From: Steroidobacteraceae bacterium
GTDB lineage: Bacteria; Pseudomonadota; Gammaproteobacteria; Steroidobacterales; Steroidobacteraceae
Direction of reading: 5' to 3'
Assembly: GCA_025458865.1 (NCBI GenBank)
Contig: JALORP010000018.1
Location: 1 to 43,974 of the forward strand
Length of the DNA stretch: 43,974 nt
Below the pieces are notes generated by a model. It saw only the letters and a program-made list of their open reading frames with translations, ran no database searches and was not told the origin of the DNA. This document shows, one piece after another, positions 10,230 to 17,094 of the stretch. Every line of letters starts with the position of its first letter. Position 1 is the first letter of the stretch. The translations under genes and the position numbers were made by a program.

Positions 10230-11170
10230 GGCTCGACCTCGCCGTTGCGCAGGGCAACGCTGCGCGTCGCGAGCAGGCGCCTCAGGCGCGAGCGTTCGGC
10301 GGGCCAGGCGCGATTGGCATAGGCCAGCGCCGGCTGGTCGATGTCGCGCGCTTCGGGCCGGTCGCCGCGCAGCAGCAGCCACAGCCGCACCGAACGCACG
10401 GGTGCGCCCGCGGGCAGGTCGACGGGGCTCACATAGCGCTCCGCCGGGCCCGCGTCGGCGGCGACGCCGAACTCCACCTGCAGGTCGGCGACGCCGGTCA
10501 GCAGTTCTTCGTCCTCGAACGCGGGCCGCGTGCCGCCGACGAGCCGCTTGCGGCGCAACGAGGGCGTGCCCGCGGCGCCGGCCGAGTCGGCGCTGACGTA
10601 GTAGACGCTCGTCTGCAGGGCGCTCACGCGGCTGCCGGCGCCGAGGCGGCGCTCGCCATCCGCGAACAGCCGCGCGGCGCGGCGCGTGGACTCGAGCTGC
10701 AGCCGGCCGGCGCTCGCGCTCATCGAATCACCGCCGGCGTGGCGCAGCACCAGCGTGTCCGCGCCCGGAACAACGCGGCCCGACGGGGCCGCCGCGCAGC
10801 CGAGCGTCGCCGCCTGCGAGGCGCCGTAGCGGCCGTCGGCCGCGGTGACCGGCCGGGCCAGGTCGTGAGCGAGCGACGGGCCGCAGCGTCCCGCCACGGC
10901 GAGCGCGGCGGGCTCGGGCGCACCGAGCGGCCCGGCGCCTTCGACCGCCGTGCCCGGCGGGGCAAGGCCGAGGTGGCCGGCGAGGCGGAGGTCCGCCGTG
11001 ATCAGGTCGAGCGCGGCGCGCGCCGTTTCCTGCAGCTCCGCCTGCGCCTGGCCCACCGTCCAGGTCGAGCGCGTCGCGGCGAGCAGCGACAGCGCGCCCG
11101 CGAACGCGACGAGCATCAGCGTCGCGGCGACCATGAGCTCGACCAGCGTAAACCCGCGCTGACTGTTCAT
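10226..11170 (-). CDS. pilW: Type IV pilus assembly protein PilW
   Basis: This 314-residue minor pilin has the leader MNSQRG, then FTLVELMVAATLMLVAFAGA, the prepilin cleavage site with Glu5. The body contains TARAALDLITADLRLAGHLG, a stretch characteristic of PilW, in which a helix after the pilin stem is followed by a large beta-rich domain. The length agrees with the family. The ATG at 11170 overlaps the pilV stop by 4 bp, and the stop overlaps the pilX GTG by 4 bp. The protein is a structural component of the pilus tip complex in the inner membrane before assembly. Confidence 0.9.
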   Translation of the reverse strand: MNSQRGFTLVELMVAATLMLVAFAGALSLLAATRSTWTVGQAQAELQETARAALDLITADLRLAGHLGLAPPGTAVEGAGPLGAPEPAALAVAGRCGPSLAHDLARPVTAADGRYGASQAATLGCAAAPSGRVVPGADTLVLRHAGGDSMSASAGRLQLESTRRAARLFADGERRLGAGSRVSALQTSVYYVSADSAGAAGTPSLRRKRLVGGTRPAFEDEELLTGVADLQVEFGVAADAGPAERYVSPVDLPAGAPVRSVRLWLLLRGDRPEARDIDQPALAYANRAWPAERSRLRRLLATRSVALRNGEVEP

Positions 11171-11613
11171 GTGTCCACCGCCAGGCGCAGCCGCGACGAG
11201 TCGGGCTCGCCGCCGGGCCACGCGATGTGGATGCGGTAGGAGGGCTGGTCCGCCGCCGGAACCTCGACGCTGATCGTCGTGCCGAGCGGCAGGACACGCG
11301 CGGCCCAGGCGGTGGCGGCCTCGAGCGCCGCCGCGGCCGCAGCCTCGGCAGGGCAGCTCGGCGGGTGGGCCGCGCAGGCTTCGGCCGGATCGATGCCGGT
11401 CACGGACAGCAGCGCCCGGCCATCCGGCCGCGGCGCGGCGCGAAGCTCCTCCGCGAGAGAAACCGCTGTGCGAAGCGCCGCCGCGCGCTCTGCCGCGGCG
11501 CGCTCGTGCCGCAGCGCCTCGAGGACCACGGCGGCGCCCGCCAGCAGCCCGGCCGAGAGCAGCAGCAGCGCCACGAGCGCCTCGGCCAAGGTGTAGCCGC
11601 GCTCGGCATTCAC
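11167..11613 (-). CDS. pilV: Type IV pilus minor pilin PilV
   Basis: This 148-residue pilin has a short leader, MNAERG, then YTLAEALVALLLLSAGLLAGA, with Glu at mature position 5 as needed for N-methylation and assembly. It also has two cysteines (EACAAH and PSCPAE) that could form a disulfide. The GTG start at 11613 overlaps the fimT-like stop (GTGA) and its stop overlaps the pilW start (ATGA). The position between FimT/FimU and PilW is diagnostic of PilV. The leader motif is aromatic (Tyr) where other pilins have Phe, which is permitted. Confidence 0.88.
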   Translation of the reverse strand: MNAERGYTLAEALVALLLLSAGLLAGAAVVLEALRHERAAAERAAALRTAVSLAEELRAAPRPDGRALLSVTGIDPAEACAAHPPSCPAEAAAAAALEAATAWAARVLPLGTTISVEVPAADQPSYRIHIAWPGGEPDSSRLRLAVDT

Positions 11614-12137
11614 GGCCGGGATTCCCGCGGGCAGGCCAGCGGTTCGCCCGACGCGCTGCGATCGCTGACGCGCAGCCGGCCGGTGCGGCTGACGATCAGC
11701 GCGCGGGCCGCCGGCGGGCCGCGGTCGTCGCAGACCGTGATCGTGGCCGTCGTGGCCGAGGGCGCCAGGGGCGCGAAATCGATGTAGGCCCGGTTTGCGC
11801 GAACCGTCGGGGCGCCACGCCCGGCCGGCAGGGCGACGATGCGCGACAGCGCCGCGGCCTCGCCGGCAGCGGGCCGCTGCAGCAGTTCCGGGCCCCAGCG
11901 GGTGCTGCCCGAGCAGGACCGCCCGTCGAGCGTGCCGCAGACACGGATGCTGCGCCCGCTCGAGGCGGCCGTGGTGCGTGCGGCCTGCAGGGCGTGGGAA
12001 AGCGCGGTGAGCGCCGCGGCGCGGCGGGTATCGCGCAGCAGGTCACGGAAGGCGGGCGCAACGAGCGTCGCCCCCGCCGCCAGCACGGCGACGACGACGA
12101 GCATCTCGACGAGCGTGAGTCCTTTCGCGCCTCGCAT
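11610..12137 (-). CDS. FimT/FimU-type minor pilin (GspH family)
   Basis: This 175-residue protein is the first gene of the minor-pilin operon. Its leader MRGAKG is followed by LTLVEMLVVVAVLAAGATLVAPAF, a GspH/FimT pseudopilin N-terminus. Further motifs are ALSHALQAARTTAASSGRSI and a late VSRTGRLRVSD, typical of the GspH/FimT family. Cysteines occur in VCGTLDGRSC and TVCDDRG. The ATG at 12137 has a good upstream ribosome site (GGGAGGG) on the minus strand. Whether it is the equivalent of FimT or FimU cannot be settled by reading alone, so no symbol is given. It is divergent from the Irr-like regulator, with 141 bases between start codons. Confidence 0.87.
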   Translation of the reverse strand: MRGAKGLTLVEMLVVVAVLAAGATLVAPAFRDLLRDTRRAAALTALSHALQAARTTAASSGRSIRVCGTLDGRSCSGSTRWGPELLQRPAAGEAAALSRIVALPAGRGAPTVRANRAYIDFAPLAPSATTATITVCDDRGPPAARALIVSRTGRLRVSDRSASGEPLACPRESRP

Positions 12138-12239
12138 GTCCCGGGCCCTCCCTGGCCGAGATCGAAGACTGGCATGCCGACCGGGCGGCGTGTGCGCGAA
12201 AAAGTGTGGGATTTGCGGTGTTTCTCGCGAAACGGCCGG

Positions 12240-12275
12240 TTGAGGGGGTGCGGAAGCGACTGTTATATTCAACAG
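12240..12275 (+). promoter_or_regulatory. Promoter and palindrome before the Irr-like regulator
   Basis: A -35-like TTGAGG (12240-12245) and a -10-like TATATT (12264-12269) are separated by 18 bases. Transcription would start about 12276, only 3 bases before the ATG at 12279, so the mRNA would be leaderless or nearly so. A palindrome CTGTT-N6-AACAG (12260-12275) covers the -10 box and could be an operator, perhaps for autoregulation. A second palindrome, GTTTC-N4-GAAAC, lies just upstream at 12220-12233. The sequence matches are seen directly; their function is inferred. Confidence 0.45.
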
Positions 12276-12278
12276 GCG

Positions 12279-12713
12279 ATGACCGCCTTCACGGCTTCCC
12301 TGCCGCACGCCGACGAGGACCGGGTCCTCGGGCTGCTGCGCGAGCACCGCATCGCGCCGACCTCACAGCGCGTCACCATCGGTCGCGTCCTGTTCGCCTG
12401 CGACCAGCACCTGACCGCCGAGGAAGTCCTCACGGCGCTGCGGGCCGAGGGGCGGCGCGTTTCCAAGGCGACCGTCTACAACACGCTAAACCTGTTTGCG
12501 GAGAAGGGCCTTCTGCGCACGGTGAATGCCGAGGCCGGCCGGAGCGCTTTCGACTCCAACACGCAGCCGCACTTCCACTTCCACGTGGAGGACACGGGTG
12601 AGTTGATCGACGTGGCGCCCGGCGAGGTGGAGTTCGCCCGCCTTCCGCCGCTGCCGGCGGGCACCGAGTCGCTCAGCGTCGAGGTCGTCATCCGCCTGCG
12701 CCGCAAGGCCTGA
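12279..12713 (+). CDS. Fur-family transcriptional regulator, Irr-like
   Basis: This 144-residue protein has the Fur winged-helix region (TSQRVTIGRVLFACDQHLTAEEV, then VSKATVYNTLNLFAEKGLL) followed by a short dimerization domain. The metal-binding segment is HFHFHVEDTGELIDV (from His98). It lacks the two CxxC zinc sites of ordinary Fur and Zur; only one cysteine (Cys41) is present. In these respects it looks like Irr, the heme-responsive iron regulator best known from alphaproteobacteria, where the corresponding segment has a histidine run followed by an acidic stretch. Ordinary Fur, PerR and Zur are less likely. It probably controls iron or heme metabolism genes. The ATG at 12279 follows a putative leaderless promoter. 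Confidence 0.8.
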   Translation: MTAFTASLPHADEDRVLGLLREHRIAPTSQRVTIGRVLFACDQHLTAEEVLTALRAEGRRVSKATVYNTLNLFAEKGLLRTVNAEAGRSAFDSNTQPHFHFHVEDTGELIDVAPGEVEFARLPPLPAGTESLSVEVVIRLRRKA

Positions 12714-12740
12714 TTTATCAGCGGCTTCCGTCCGCCGGCG

Positions 12741-12769
12741 TTGCCCGCCGGCCGCGCCTTGCCTATACT
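12741..12769 (+). promoter_or_regulatory. Promoter of the tRNA-Thr gene
   Basis: A -35-like TTGCCC (12741-12746) and a strong -10 TATACT (12764-12769) are spaced by exactly 17 bases. A GC-rich discriminator (CGCGCCCCC) follows, as is usual for stable-RNA promoters under stringent control. The tRNA begins 13 bases after the -10. A small hairpin, CCGGCG-N5-CGCCGG, overlaps the -35 and might end transcription from the upstream gene, but it has no U tract. Confidence 0.65.
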
Positions 12770-12781
12770 TCGCGCCCCCGT

Positions 12782-12857
12782 GCCGGTGTAGCTCAGTTGG
12801 TAGAGCAGTCGCTTCGTAAGCGAGAGGTCGGGGGTTCAAGTCCCTCCACCGGCACCA
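12782..12857 (+). tRNA. tRNA-Thr (anticodon CGT)
   Basis: A 76-base cloverleaf includes an encoded CCA end. The acceptor stem GCCGGTG pairs with CACCGGC, the D arm is GCTC-AGTTGGTA-GAGC, the anticodon loop is TTCGTAA with anticodon CGT, and the T arm is GGGGG-TTCAAGT-CCCTC. It resembles the E. coli threonine tRNA with the same anticodon (thrW). The base pair at 27-43 is a G-G mismatch in my folding, with the remaining anticodon-stem pairs intact. It reads ACG codons. Confidence 0.95.
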
Positions 12858-12955
12858 TCCGCTCCCCCTGACGACTCCCCAGCCCCCGAGGCCTCGCCCT
12901 GGCGGCATCGACGCCGCTGCGAACGAGTCGTTATCACCACATGCCATTTGTTTCG

Positions 12956-12984
12956 TTGGGCGTGGCCCGGCGCGGCCCTAGAGT
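12956..12984 (+). promoter_or_regulatory. Candidate promoter of the carbonic anhydrase gene
   Basis: TTGGGC (12956-12961) and TAGAGT (12979-12984) are spaced by 17 bases and lie about 80 bases before the ATG at 13063. This would give a leader of about 70 bases ending in the ribosome site ACGGAGAG. The rest of the 205-base stretch between the tRNA and this gene shows nothing else I can support. Confidence 0.35.
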
Positions 12985-13062
12985 CGCGGGCATGTTCGCG
13001 TGCCATCCCCCCTTTGGGCCGGCAGGCAGCGTCTTGATCATCCCGATTCGACGGAGAGCCGC

Positions 13063-13614
13063 ATGTCCAAGATCTACGATGAAGTCGTCGCCGCCAACGA
13101 GCGGTACGCCAGCAACTTCGACAAGGGAGCGCTGCCGCTGCCGCCGGCGCGCCGCTTCGCCATCCTGACCTGCATGGACGCGCGCCTGGACCCGGCGAAG
13201 TTCGCGGGTCTCAGCGAGGGCGATGCCCACGTGATCCGGAACGCCGGCGGCCGCGCCAGCGACGACGCGATCCGCTCGCTCGTCATCTCGCACAAGCTGC
13301 TGGGCACCAACGAGTGGTTCGTGATCCACCACACCGACTGCGGCATGGAGCTCTTCGACGACCAGACGATGGGCGAGCTGCTGGCCGAGGACCTGGCCAC
13401 GGCGAGCTACACACCGGCCGGCTGGCAGAACAACAGTCGGAACGGTGGCAGTCCTGAAGGCCGCTACGTCCGCTGGCTCACGTTCAAGAACCTCGAGGGC
13501 AGCGTCCGCGAGGACGTGGCCCGCATTCGCAACCACCCGCTGGTGCCGCGCAACATCCCGGTTCACGGCCAGATCTACGACGTCCGCAGCGGTCGCCTGA
13601 TCGACGTGCACTGA
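13063..13614 (+). CDS. Beta-class carbonic anhydrase
   Basis: This 183-residue protein is a short beta-carbonic anhydrase that interconverts CO2 and bicarbonate with a zinc ion. The zinc ligands are Cys37 (in TCMDARLDP), His90 and Cys93 (in HHTDCGM), and the catalytic Asp-Arg dyad is Asp39-Arg41. The segment [17 protein letters not shown] is also typical. The overall form resembles the compact clade exemplified by mycobacterial Rv1284. The ATG is preceded by ACGGAGAG. A strong intrinsic terminator follows at 13663, so it is a monocistronic gene separate from bchE downstream. Confidence 0.93.
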   Translation: MSKIYDEVVAANERYASNFDKGALPLPPARRFAILTCMDARLDPAKFAGLSEGDAHVIRNAGGRASDDAIRSLVISHKLLGTNEWFVIHHTDCGMELFDDQTMGELLAEDLATASYTPAGWQNNSRNGGSPEGRYVRWLTFKNLEGSVREDVARIRNHPLVPRNIPVHGQIYDVRSGRLIDVH

Positions 13615-13662
13615 CGTTGCCCTGCCCGGACTTGCGTCCTGGGCAGCGCGGCACCCCCGAGG

Positions 13663-13692
13663 CGCCGCCAGTCGTCAGGCTGGCGGCGTTTT
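13663..13692 (+). terminator. Rho-independent terminator after the carbonic anhydrase gene
   Basis: A perfect 9-bp stem, CGCCGCCAG (13663-13671) with CTGGCGGCG (13680-13688), encloses an 8-base loop and is followed at once by TTTT. It lies 48 bases after the stop codon. It separates the carbonic anhydrase unit from the bchE control region. Confidence 0.9.
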
Positions 13693-13705
13693 CATTGCCT
13701 TCGAA

Positions 13706-13756
13706 TTGATGTTTGTCAAGTAAAGTGGACGATACGGATGTTAGAAAGACTTGACA
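13706..13756 (+). promoter_or_regulatory. bchE control region: FNR-like box and tandem TGT-N12-ACA sites
   Basis: Three matches lie in a short AT-rich stretch upstream of bchE. An FNR-type box, TTGAT-N4-GTCAA (13706-13719), differs from TTGAT-N4-ATCAA by one base. A TGT-N12-ACG site (13714-13731) is one base short of the PpsR/CrtJ consensus, and a perfect TGT-N12-ACA site follows (13739-13756), 7 bases further on. PpsR/CrtJ is known to bind such palindromes in pairs, and bchE is a known FnrL/PpsR target in purple bacteria. A TTGACA that could be a -35 lies in the second site, but no convincing -10 was found. The matches are seen directly; regulator identity is inferred. Confidence 0.6.
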
Positions 13757-13801
13757 CATGGTCGACTTCGGCCCAGCAAGAACTCGAGGGGGACCTCCGC
13801 G

Positions 13802-15457
13802 ATGCGCATCCTGTTGATTCACCCGAACTACCACTCGGGCGGCGCTGAGATCGCCGGCAACTGGCCCCCGGCCTGGGTGGCCTACCTCGCGGGTTCGCTG
13901 AAGGCGGCGGGCTACACCGACCTGCGCTTCATCGACGCGATGACCAACAAGCTCTCGGATGACGAGATCCGCCGCCTGATCGCCGAGGAGAAGCCGGACA
14001 TCGTCGGCTGCACGGCGATCACCCCGGCCATCTACAAGGCCGAGAACATCCTGAAGATGGCCAAGGAACTGCACCCCGAGGCCGTGACGGTGCTCGGCGG
14101 CATCCATGGAACCTTCATGTACCAGCAGGTGCTCGCCGAGGCGCCGTGGATCGACGCGATCGTGCGCGGCGAGGGCGAGGAGATCTTCACCGAGCTCGTG
14201 CACACGGTCGCCGGCGGCCGCTGGCGCGAGGACCGCAACACCATCCGCGGCATCGCCTACATCGAAGGCAGCGAGATCAAGGCCACGCCCGCGGCGCCCA
14301 CGGTGCGCAACCTGGACGGGATCGACCCGGACTGGAGCGTGCTGGAGTGGGAGAAGTACATCTACATCCCGATGGGCAAGCGCGTCGCGATCCCCAACAT
14401 GGCGCGCGGCTGTCCGTTCACCTGCAGCTTCTGCTCGCAGTGGAAGTTCTGGCGCGACTACCGGGTGCGGGACCCGAAGAAGGTGGTCGACGAGATCGAG
14501 AAGCTGGTGAAGGAGCACGACGTCGGCTTCTTCATCCTCGCGGACGAGGAGCCGACCATCAACCGGCGCAAGTTCGTCGCCTTCTGCGAGGAGCTGATCG
14601 CGCGCGACCTCGGCATTCAGTGGGGCATCAACACCCGCGTCACCGACATCCTGCGCGACGAGGCGCTGCTGCCGCTGTATCGCAAGGCCGGCCTCATCCA
14701 CGTTTCCCTCGGCACCGAGGCCGCGGCGCAGCTGAAGCTCGACCTGTTCAACAAGGAAACCACGGTCGCGCAGAACAAGAAGGCCGTGCAGCTGCTGCGG
14801 GACAACGGCATCGTGGTCGAGGCACAGTTCATCGTCGGCCTCGAGAACGAGACCGCCGAGACGCTGGAAGAGACCTACCAGATGGCCCGCGACTGGGACC
14901 CGGACCTCGCCAACTGGGCGATGTACACGCCCTGGCCGTTCTCGGACCTGTTCAAGGAGCTGGGCGACAAGGTCGAGGTGTTCGACTTCGAGCGCTACAA
15001 CTTCGTCACGCCGATCATCAAGCCGCAGGCGATGGACCGCGCCGAGCTGCTCGACCGGGTGATGAACAACTACCGCCGCTTCTACATGAAGAAGGCGCTG
15101 TTCGCGTATCCCTGGCAGGGCACCGGCGCACGCCGCCGCTACCTGCTCGGCTGCCTTAAAGCCTTCCTCAAGGCCGGCGTGCAGAGGCAGTTCTACGATC
15201 TCGGCCGCAACAACTACTGGGGCCCGCAGTCCAAGCGCGGCGTGAAGTTCGACTTCGACGCCAGCCGGCAGCGGCCGGACATGCAGAAGATCGACTGGCG
15301 CCCGCGCCACGACCCGCGCATCAAGGGCGAGGAGCAGGCGCAGATCATGGCCTGCGGCGGCGGCGACCAGCAGCTGTCGGACGAGGAGCTGGAGCGGATC
15401 GAGGCGCTGGCACGCGCCGAGCCGGTGCCGTCCGAGGCGGCGCGGCCCACGGCCTGA
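13802..15457 (+). CDS. bchE: Anaerobic Mg-protoporphyrin IX monomethyl ester oxidative cyclase
   Basis: BchE is the oxygen-independent enzyme that forms the isocyclic ring of (bacterio)chlorophyll from Mg-protoporphyrin IX monomethyl ester. The 551-residue product has an N-terminal cobalamin-binding domain beginning [20 protein letters not shown] and VLGGIHGTF. The radical SAM domain has the CxxxCxxC cluster motif in [20 protein letters not shown] (about residues 202-221). Highly family-specific stretches follow, such as [60 protein letters not shown] and [14 protein letters not shown]. The ATG at 13802 follows a GAGGGGG site. No other photosynthesis gene is in the window. The match to BchE is from memory of the family but extends over the whole length. 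Confidence 0.92.
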   Translation: MRILLIHPNYHSGGAEIAGNWPPAWVAYLAGSLKAAGYTDLRFIDAMTNKLSDDEIRRLIAEEKPDIVGCTAITPAIYKAENILKMAKELHPEAVTVLGGIHGTFMYQQVLAEAPWIDAIVRGEGEEIFTELVHTVAGGRWREDRNTIRGIAYIEGSEIKATPAAPTVRNLDGIDPDWSVLEWEKYIYIPMGKRVAIPNMARGCPFTCSFCSQWKFWRDYRVRDPKKVVDEIEKLVKEHDVGFFILADEEPTINRRKFVAFCEELIARDLGIQWGINTRVTDILRDEALLPLYRKAGLIHVSLGTEAAAQLKLDLFNKETTVAQNKKAVQLLRDNGIVVEAQFIVGLENETAETLEETYQMARDWDPDLANWAMYTPWPFSDLFKELGDKVEVFDFERYNFVTPIIKPQAMDRAELLDRVMNNYRRFYMKKALFAYPWQGTGARRRYLLGCLKAFLKAGVQRQFYDLGRNNYWGPQSKRGVKFDFDASRQRPDMQKIDWRPRHDPRIKGEEQAQIMACGGGDQQLSDEELERIEALARAEPVPSEAARPTA

Positions 15458-15499
15458 AGGGATTCGACCGCGATGCCGCCCGGGCCTGGACGGGCGGCT

Positions 15500-15733
15500 T
15501 CAGGCGAGCAGGCGCTTGGCCTCGTCGAGCGTCGGCACCTTGCCGGAGAGCTTGACGACTCCATCCACCACCAGCGCCGGCGTGAACATCACGCCGAAAT
15601 CGGCGTATCGCAGCACGTCGGTCACCTTTTCGAGCTCGTACTGGAGGCCCATTTCGCGGGCGGCCTGCTCGGTCACTTCCGTTAGCCGGTGGCACTTGGT
15701 GCATCCGGAACCGAGGATCTGGATCTTGGTCAT
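15500..15733 (-). CDS. Mini-thioredoxin (small redox-active disulfide protein)
   Basis: This 77-residue protein has a thioredoxin-like fold reduced to the minimum, with the active-site Cys11-Thr-Lys-Cys14 (LGSGCTKC) and the cis-proline region VMFTPALVVDG, followed by KLSGKVPTLDEAKRLL. It belongs to the small redox-active disulfide protein group (TIGR00412-like). It is the last gene of an arsR-permease-thioredoxin unit, starting 16 bases after the permease stop. A likely role is to shuttle electrons or a thiol-bound substrate for the permease; this is inferred from context. Confidence 0.9.
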   Translation of the reverse strand: MTKIQILGSGCTKCHRLTEVTEQAAREMGLQYELEKVTDVLRYADFGVMFTPALVVDGVVKLSGKVPTLDEAKRLLA

Positions 15734-15749
15734 GGCGGATTCTCCAGTG

Positions 15750-17081
15750 TCAGAAGGCTGAACCGGCCCAGGCGCCGTACAGCCACCCGGTGAGCGTGGA
15801 CATGACGACGACCAGGGCGACGTAGGTCGCGGTTCGCCGCAGCCCGAAGATGGTGTTGATGACGATCACGCTCGGCAGGCTCAGGGCAGGCCCCGCGAGC
15901 AGCAACGTCAGCGCCGGGCCCTGGCCCATGCCGTTGCCGATGAGGCCCTGCAGGATCGGCACCTCGGTCAGCGTGGCGAAATACATCAGTGCGCCGGCGA
16001 CGGCGGCGAAGATGTTCGCTCCGATGGAATTGCCGCCGACCATGGCGGCGACCCACGCCGACGGGATGATGCCCTCGTGTCCAGGCCGCCCGAGCAGGAA
16101 GCCGGCCACGAGCACGCCGGCGAGCAGCAGCGGCACGATCTGCTTGGTGTAACTCCAGGCCTGGGCGAACCACTCACCGGCCTCGTCACCGCGTCCGGCG
16201 GTGAGCCAGGCGAGGCCGAGCACGCCCACGAGGAATGCCCACGTGGGGCGCTCAGGCACGGCCAGCGCAAGCGCCGCGACGGCGCCGGCGACTGCGAGCA
16301 GCCGCCAAGGAGCCAGGTGGAACCAGCGCCACAGCATCAGCGCGAGCGTCGCGGCCAGCAGCGAGGTGATGGGCCACTTCATCGCGTGTACTGCGGCGAA
16401 GAATCCTCCGTCGGGCGACCCGCTGCTCCAGTTGGAGAAGACGAGGATGCCGACGAGCACGCCGAAGAAGGCCGCAGTCTGCCGCAGCGGCCGCGCCGGT
16501 TCGTCCGCGGGCGAGGCGAAGGCGGCCGGATTCTTCTCGCGGTCGTCGTGCCGGAAGAAAAGGGCCATCAGCAGTCCGATGACGATGCTGAAGGCGATGG
16601 CGCCAGCGGCGCGCGCCACGCCGAGCTGCAGGCCCAGCACCTTTGCCGTCATGATGACCGCGAGGACGTTGATGGCCGGGCCGGCATAGAGGAAAGCCGT
16701 CGCCGGCCCGATGCCCGCGCCCATGCGGTAGATGCCGGCCACGAGAGGAAGGATGGTGCAGGAGCAGACAGCGAGGATCCCGCCCGACAGGGAGCCGACG
16801 CCGTAGGCGAGCGGCCGGTGCGCAGCTGGCCCTAGATAGCGCATCACCGAGGCCTTCGACACGAAGGCGGCGATCGCGCCCGCGATCCAGAAGGCCGGCA
16901 GGAGGCACAGCACCACGTGCTCGCGTGCGTACCATTTCGTGAGTTCCAGGGCCTCGGTCAGCGCGCCGTCGAAGCGCGGCTGCCCGACCGGCAGGAAGTA
17001 GATCGCCGCGAATGCGGCCGTGAGCGCGGCAAACACCTTGAGCTCGTGCCGGGCTTCGGGGCTGAACGTCAGGGTGCTCAT
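15750..17081 (-). CDS. DUF318/ArsP-type permease
   Basis: This 443-residue integral membrane protein has many hydrophobic helices and the family motif GGILAVCSCTILPLVAGIYRMG, which includes the Cys-Ser-Cys pair, then GPATAFLYAGPAINVLAV. The second half repeats the theme (SIGANIFAAVAGALMYFATLTEVPI, then LLAGPALSLPSVIVIN), as expected for the two-repeat architecture. Members such as ArsP export trivalent organoarsenicals, but the substrates of most are unknown. The ATG at 17081 gives MSTLTFSPEARHELK; the open frame upstream overlaps arsR and is not used. Its position 13 bases after an ArsR-type regulator and before a mini-thioredoxin suggests thiol-reactive substrate export. Confidence 0.88.
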   Translation of the reverse strand: MSTLTFSPEARHELKVFAALTAAFAAIYFLPVGQPRFDGALTEALELTKWYAREHVVLCLLPAFWIAGAIAAFVSKASVMRYLGPAAHRPLAYGVGSLSGGILAVCSCTILPLVAGIYRMGAGIGPATAFLYAGPAINVLAVIMTAKVLGLQLGVARAAGAIAFSIVIGLLMALFFRHDDREKNPAAFASPADEPARPLRQTAAFFGVLVGILVFSNWSSGSPDGGFFAAVHAMKWPITSLLAATLALMLWRWFHLAPWRLLAVAGAVAALALAVPERPTWAFLVGVLGLAWLTAGRGDEAGEWFAQAWSYTKQIVPLLLAGVLVAGFLLGRPGHEGIIPSAWVAAMVGGNSIGANIFAAVAGALMYFATLTEVPILQGLIGNGMGQGPALTLLLAGPALSLPSVIVINTIFGLRRTATYVALVVVMSTLTGWLYGAWAGSAF

Positions 17082-17094
17082 GTCGGCGGGTCGC

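Noticed and set aside
12229..12237. CCGTTTCGC on the minus strand upstream of fimT, resembling an AlgR box
   Set aside because: It differs from the remembered AlgR consensus (CCGTTCGTC) at several positions, and no AlgR gene is in view; the likeness is too weak.
13484..15310. 608-codon minus-strand frame opposite bchE
   Set aside because: bchE is supported over its full length; the antisense frame has no domain and would run through the bchE control region and the terminator.
12782..15499. A genomic island inserted at the tRNA-Thr gene
   Set aside because: No integrase, no duplicated tRNA 3' end and no insertion sequence were found, so no island is annotated.
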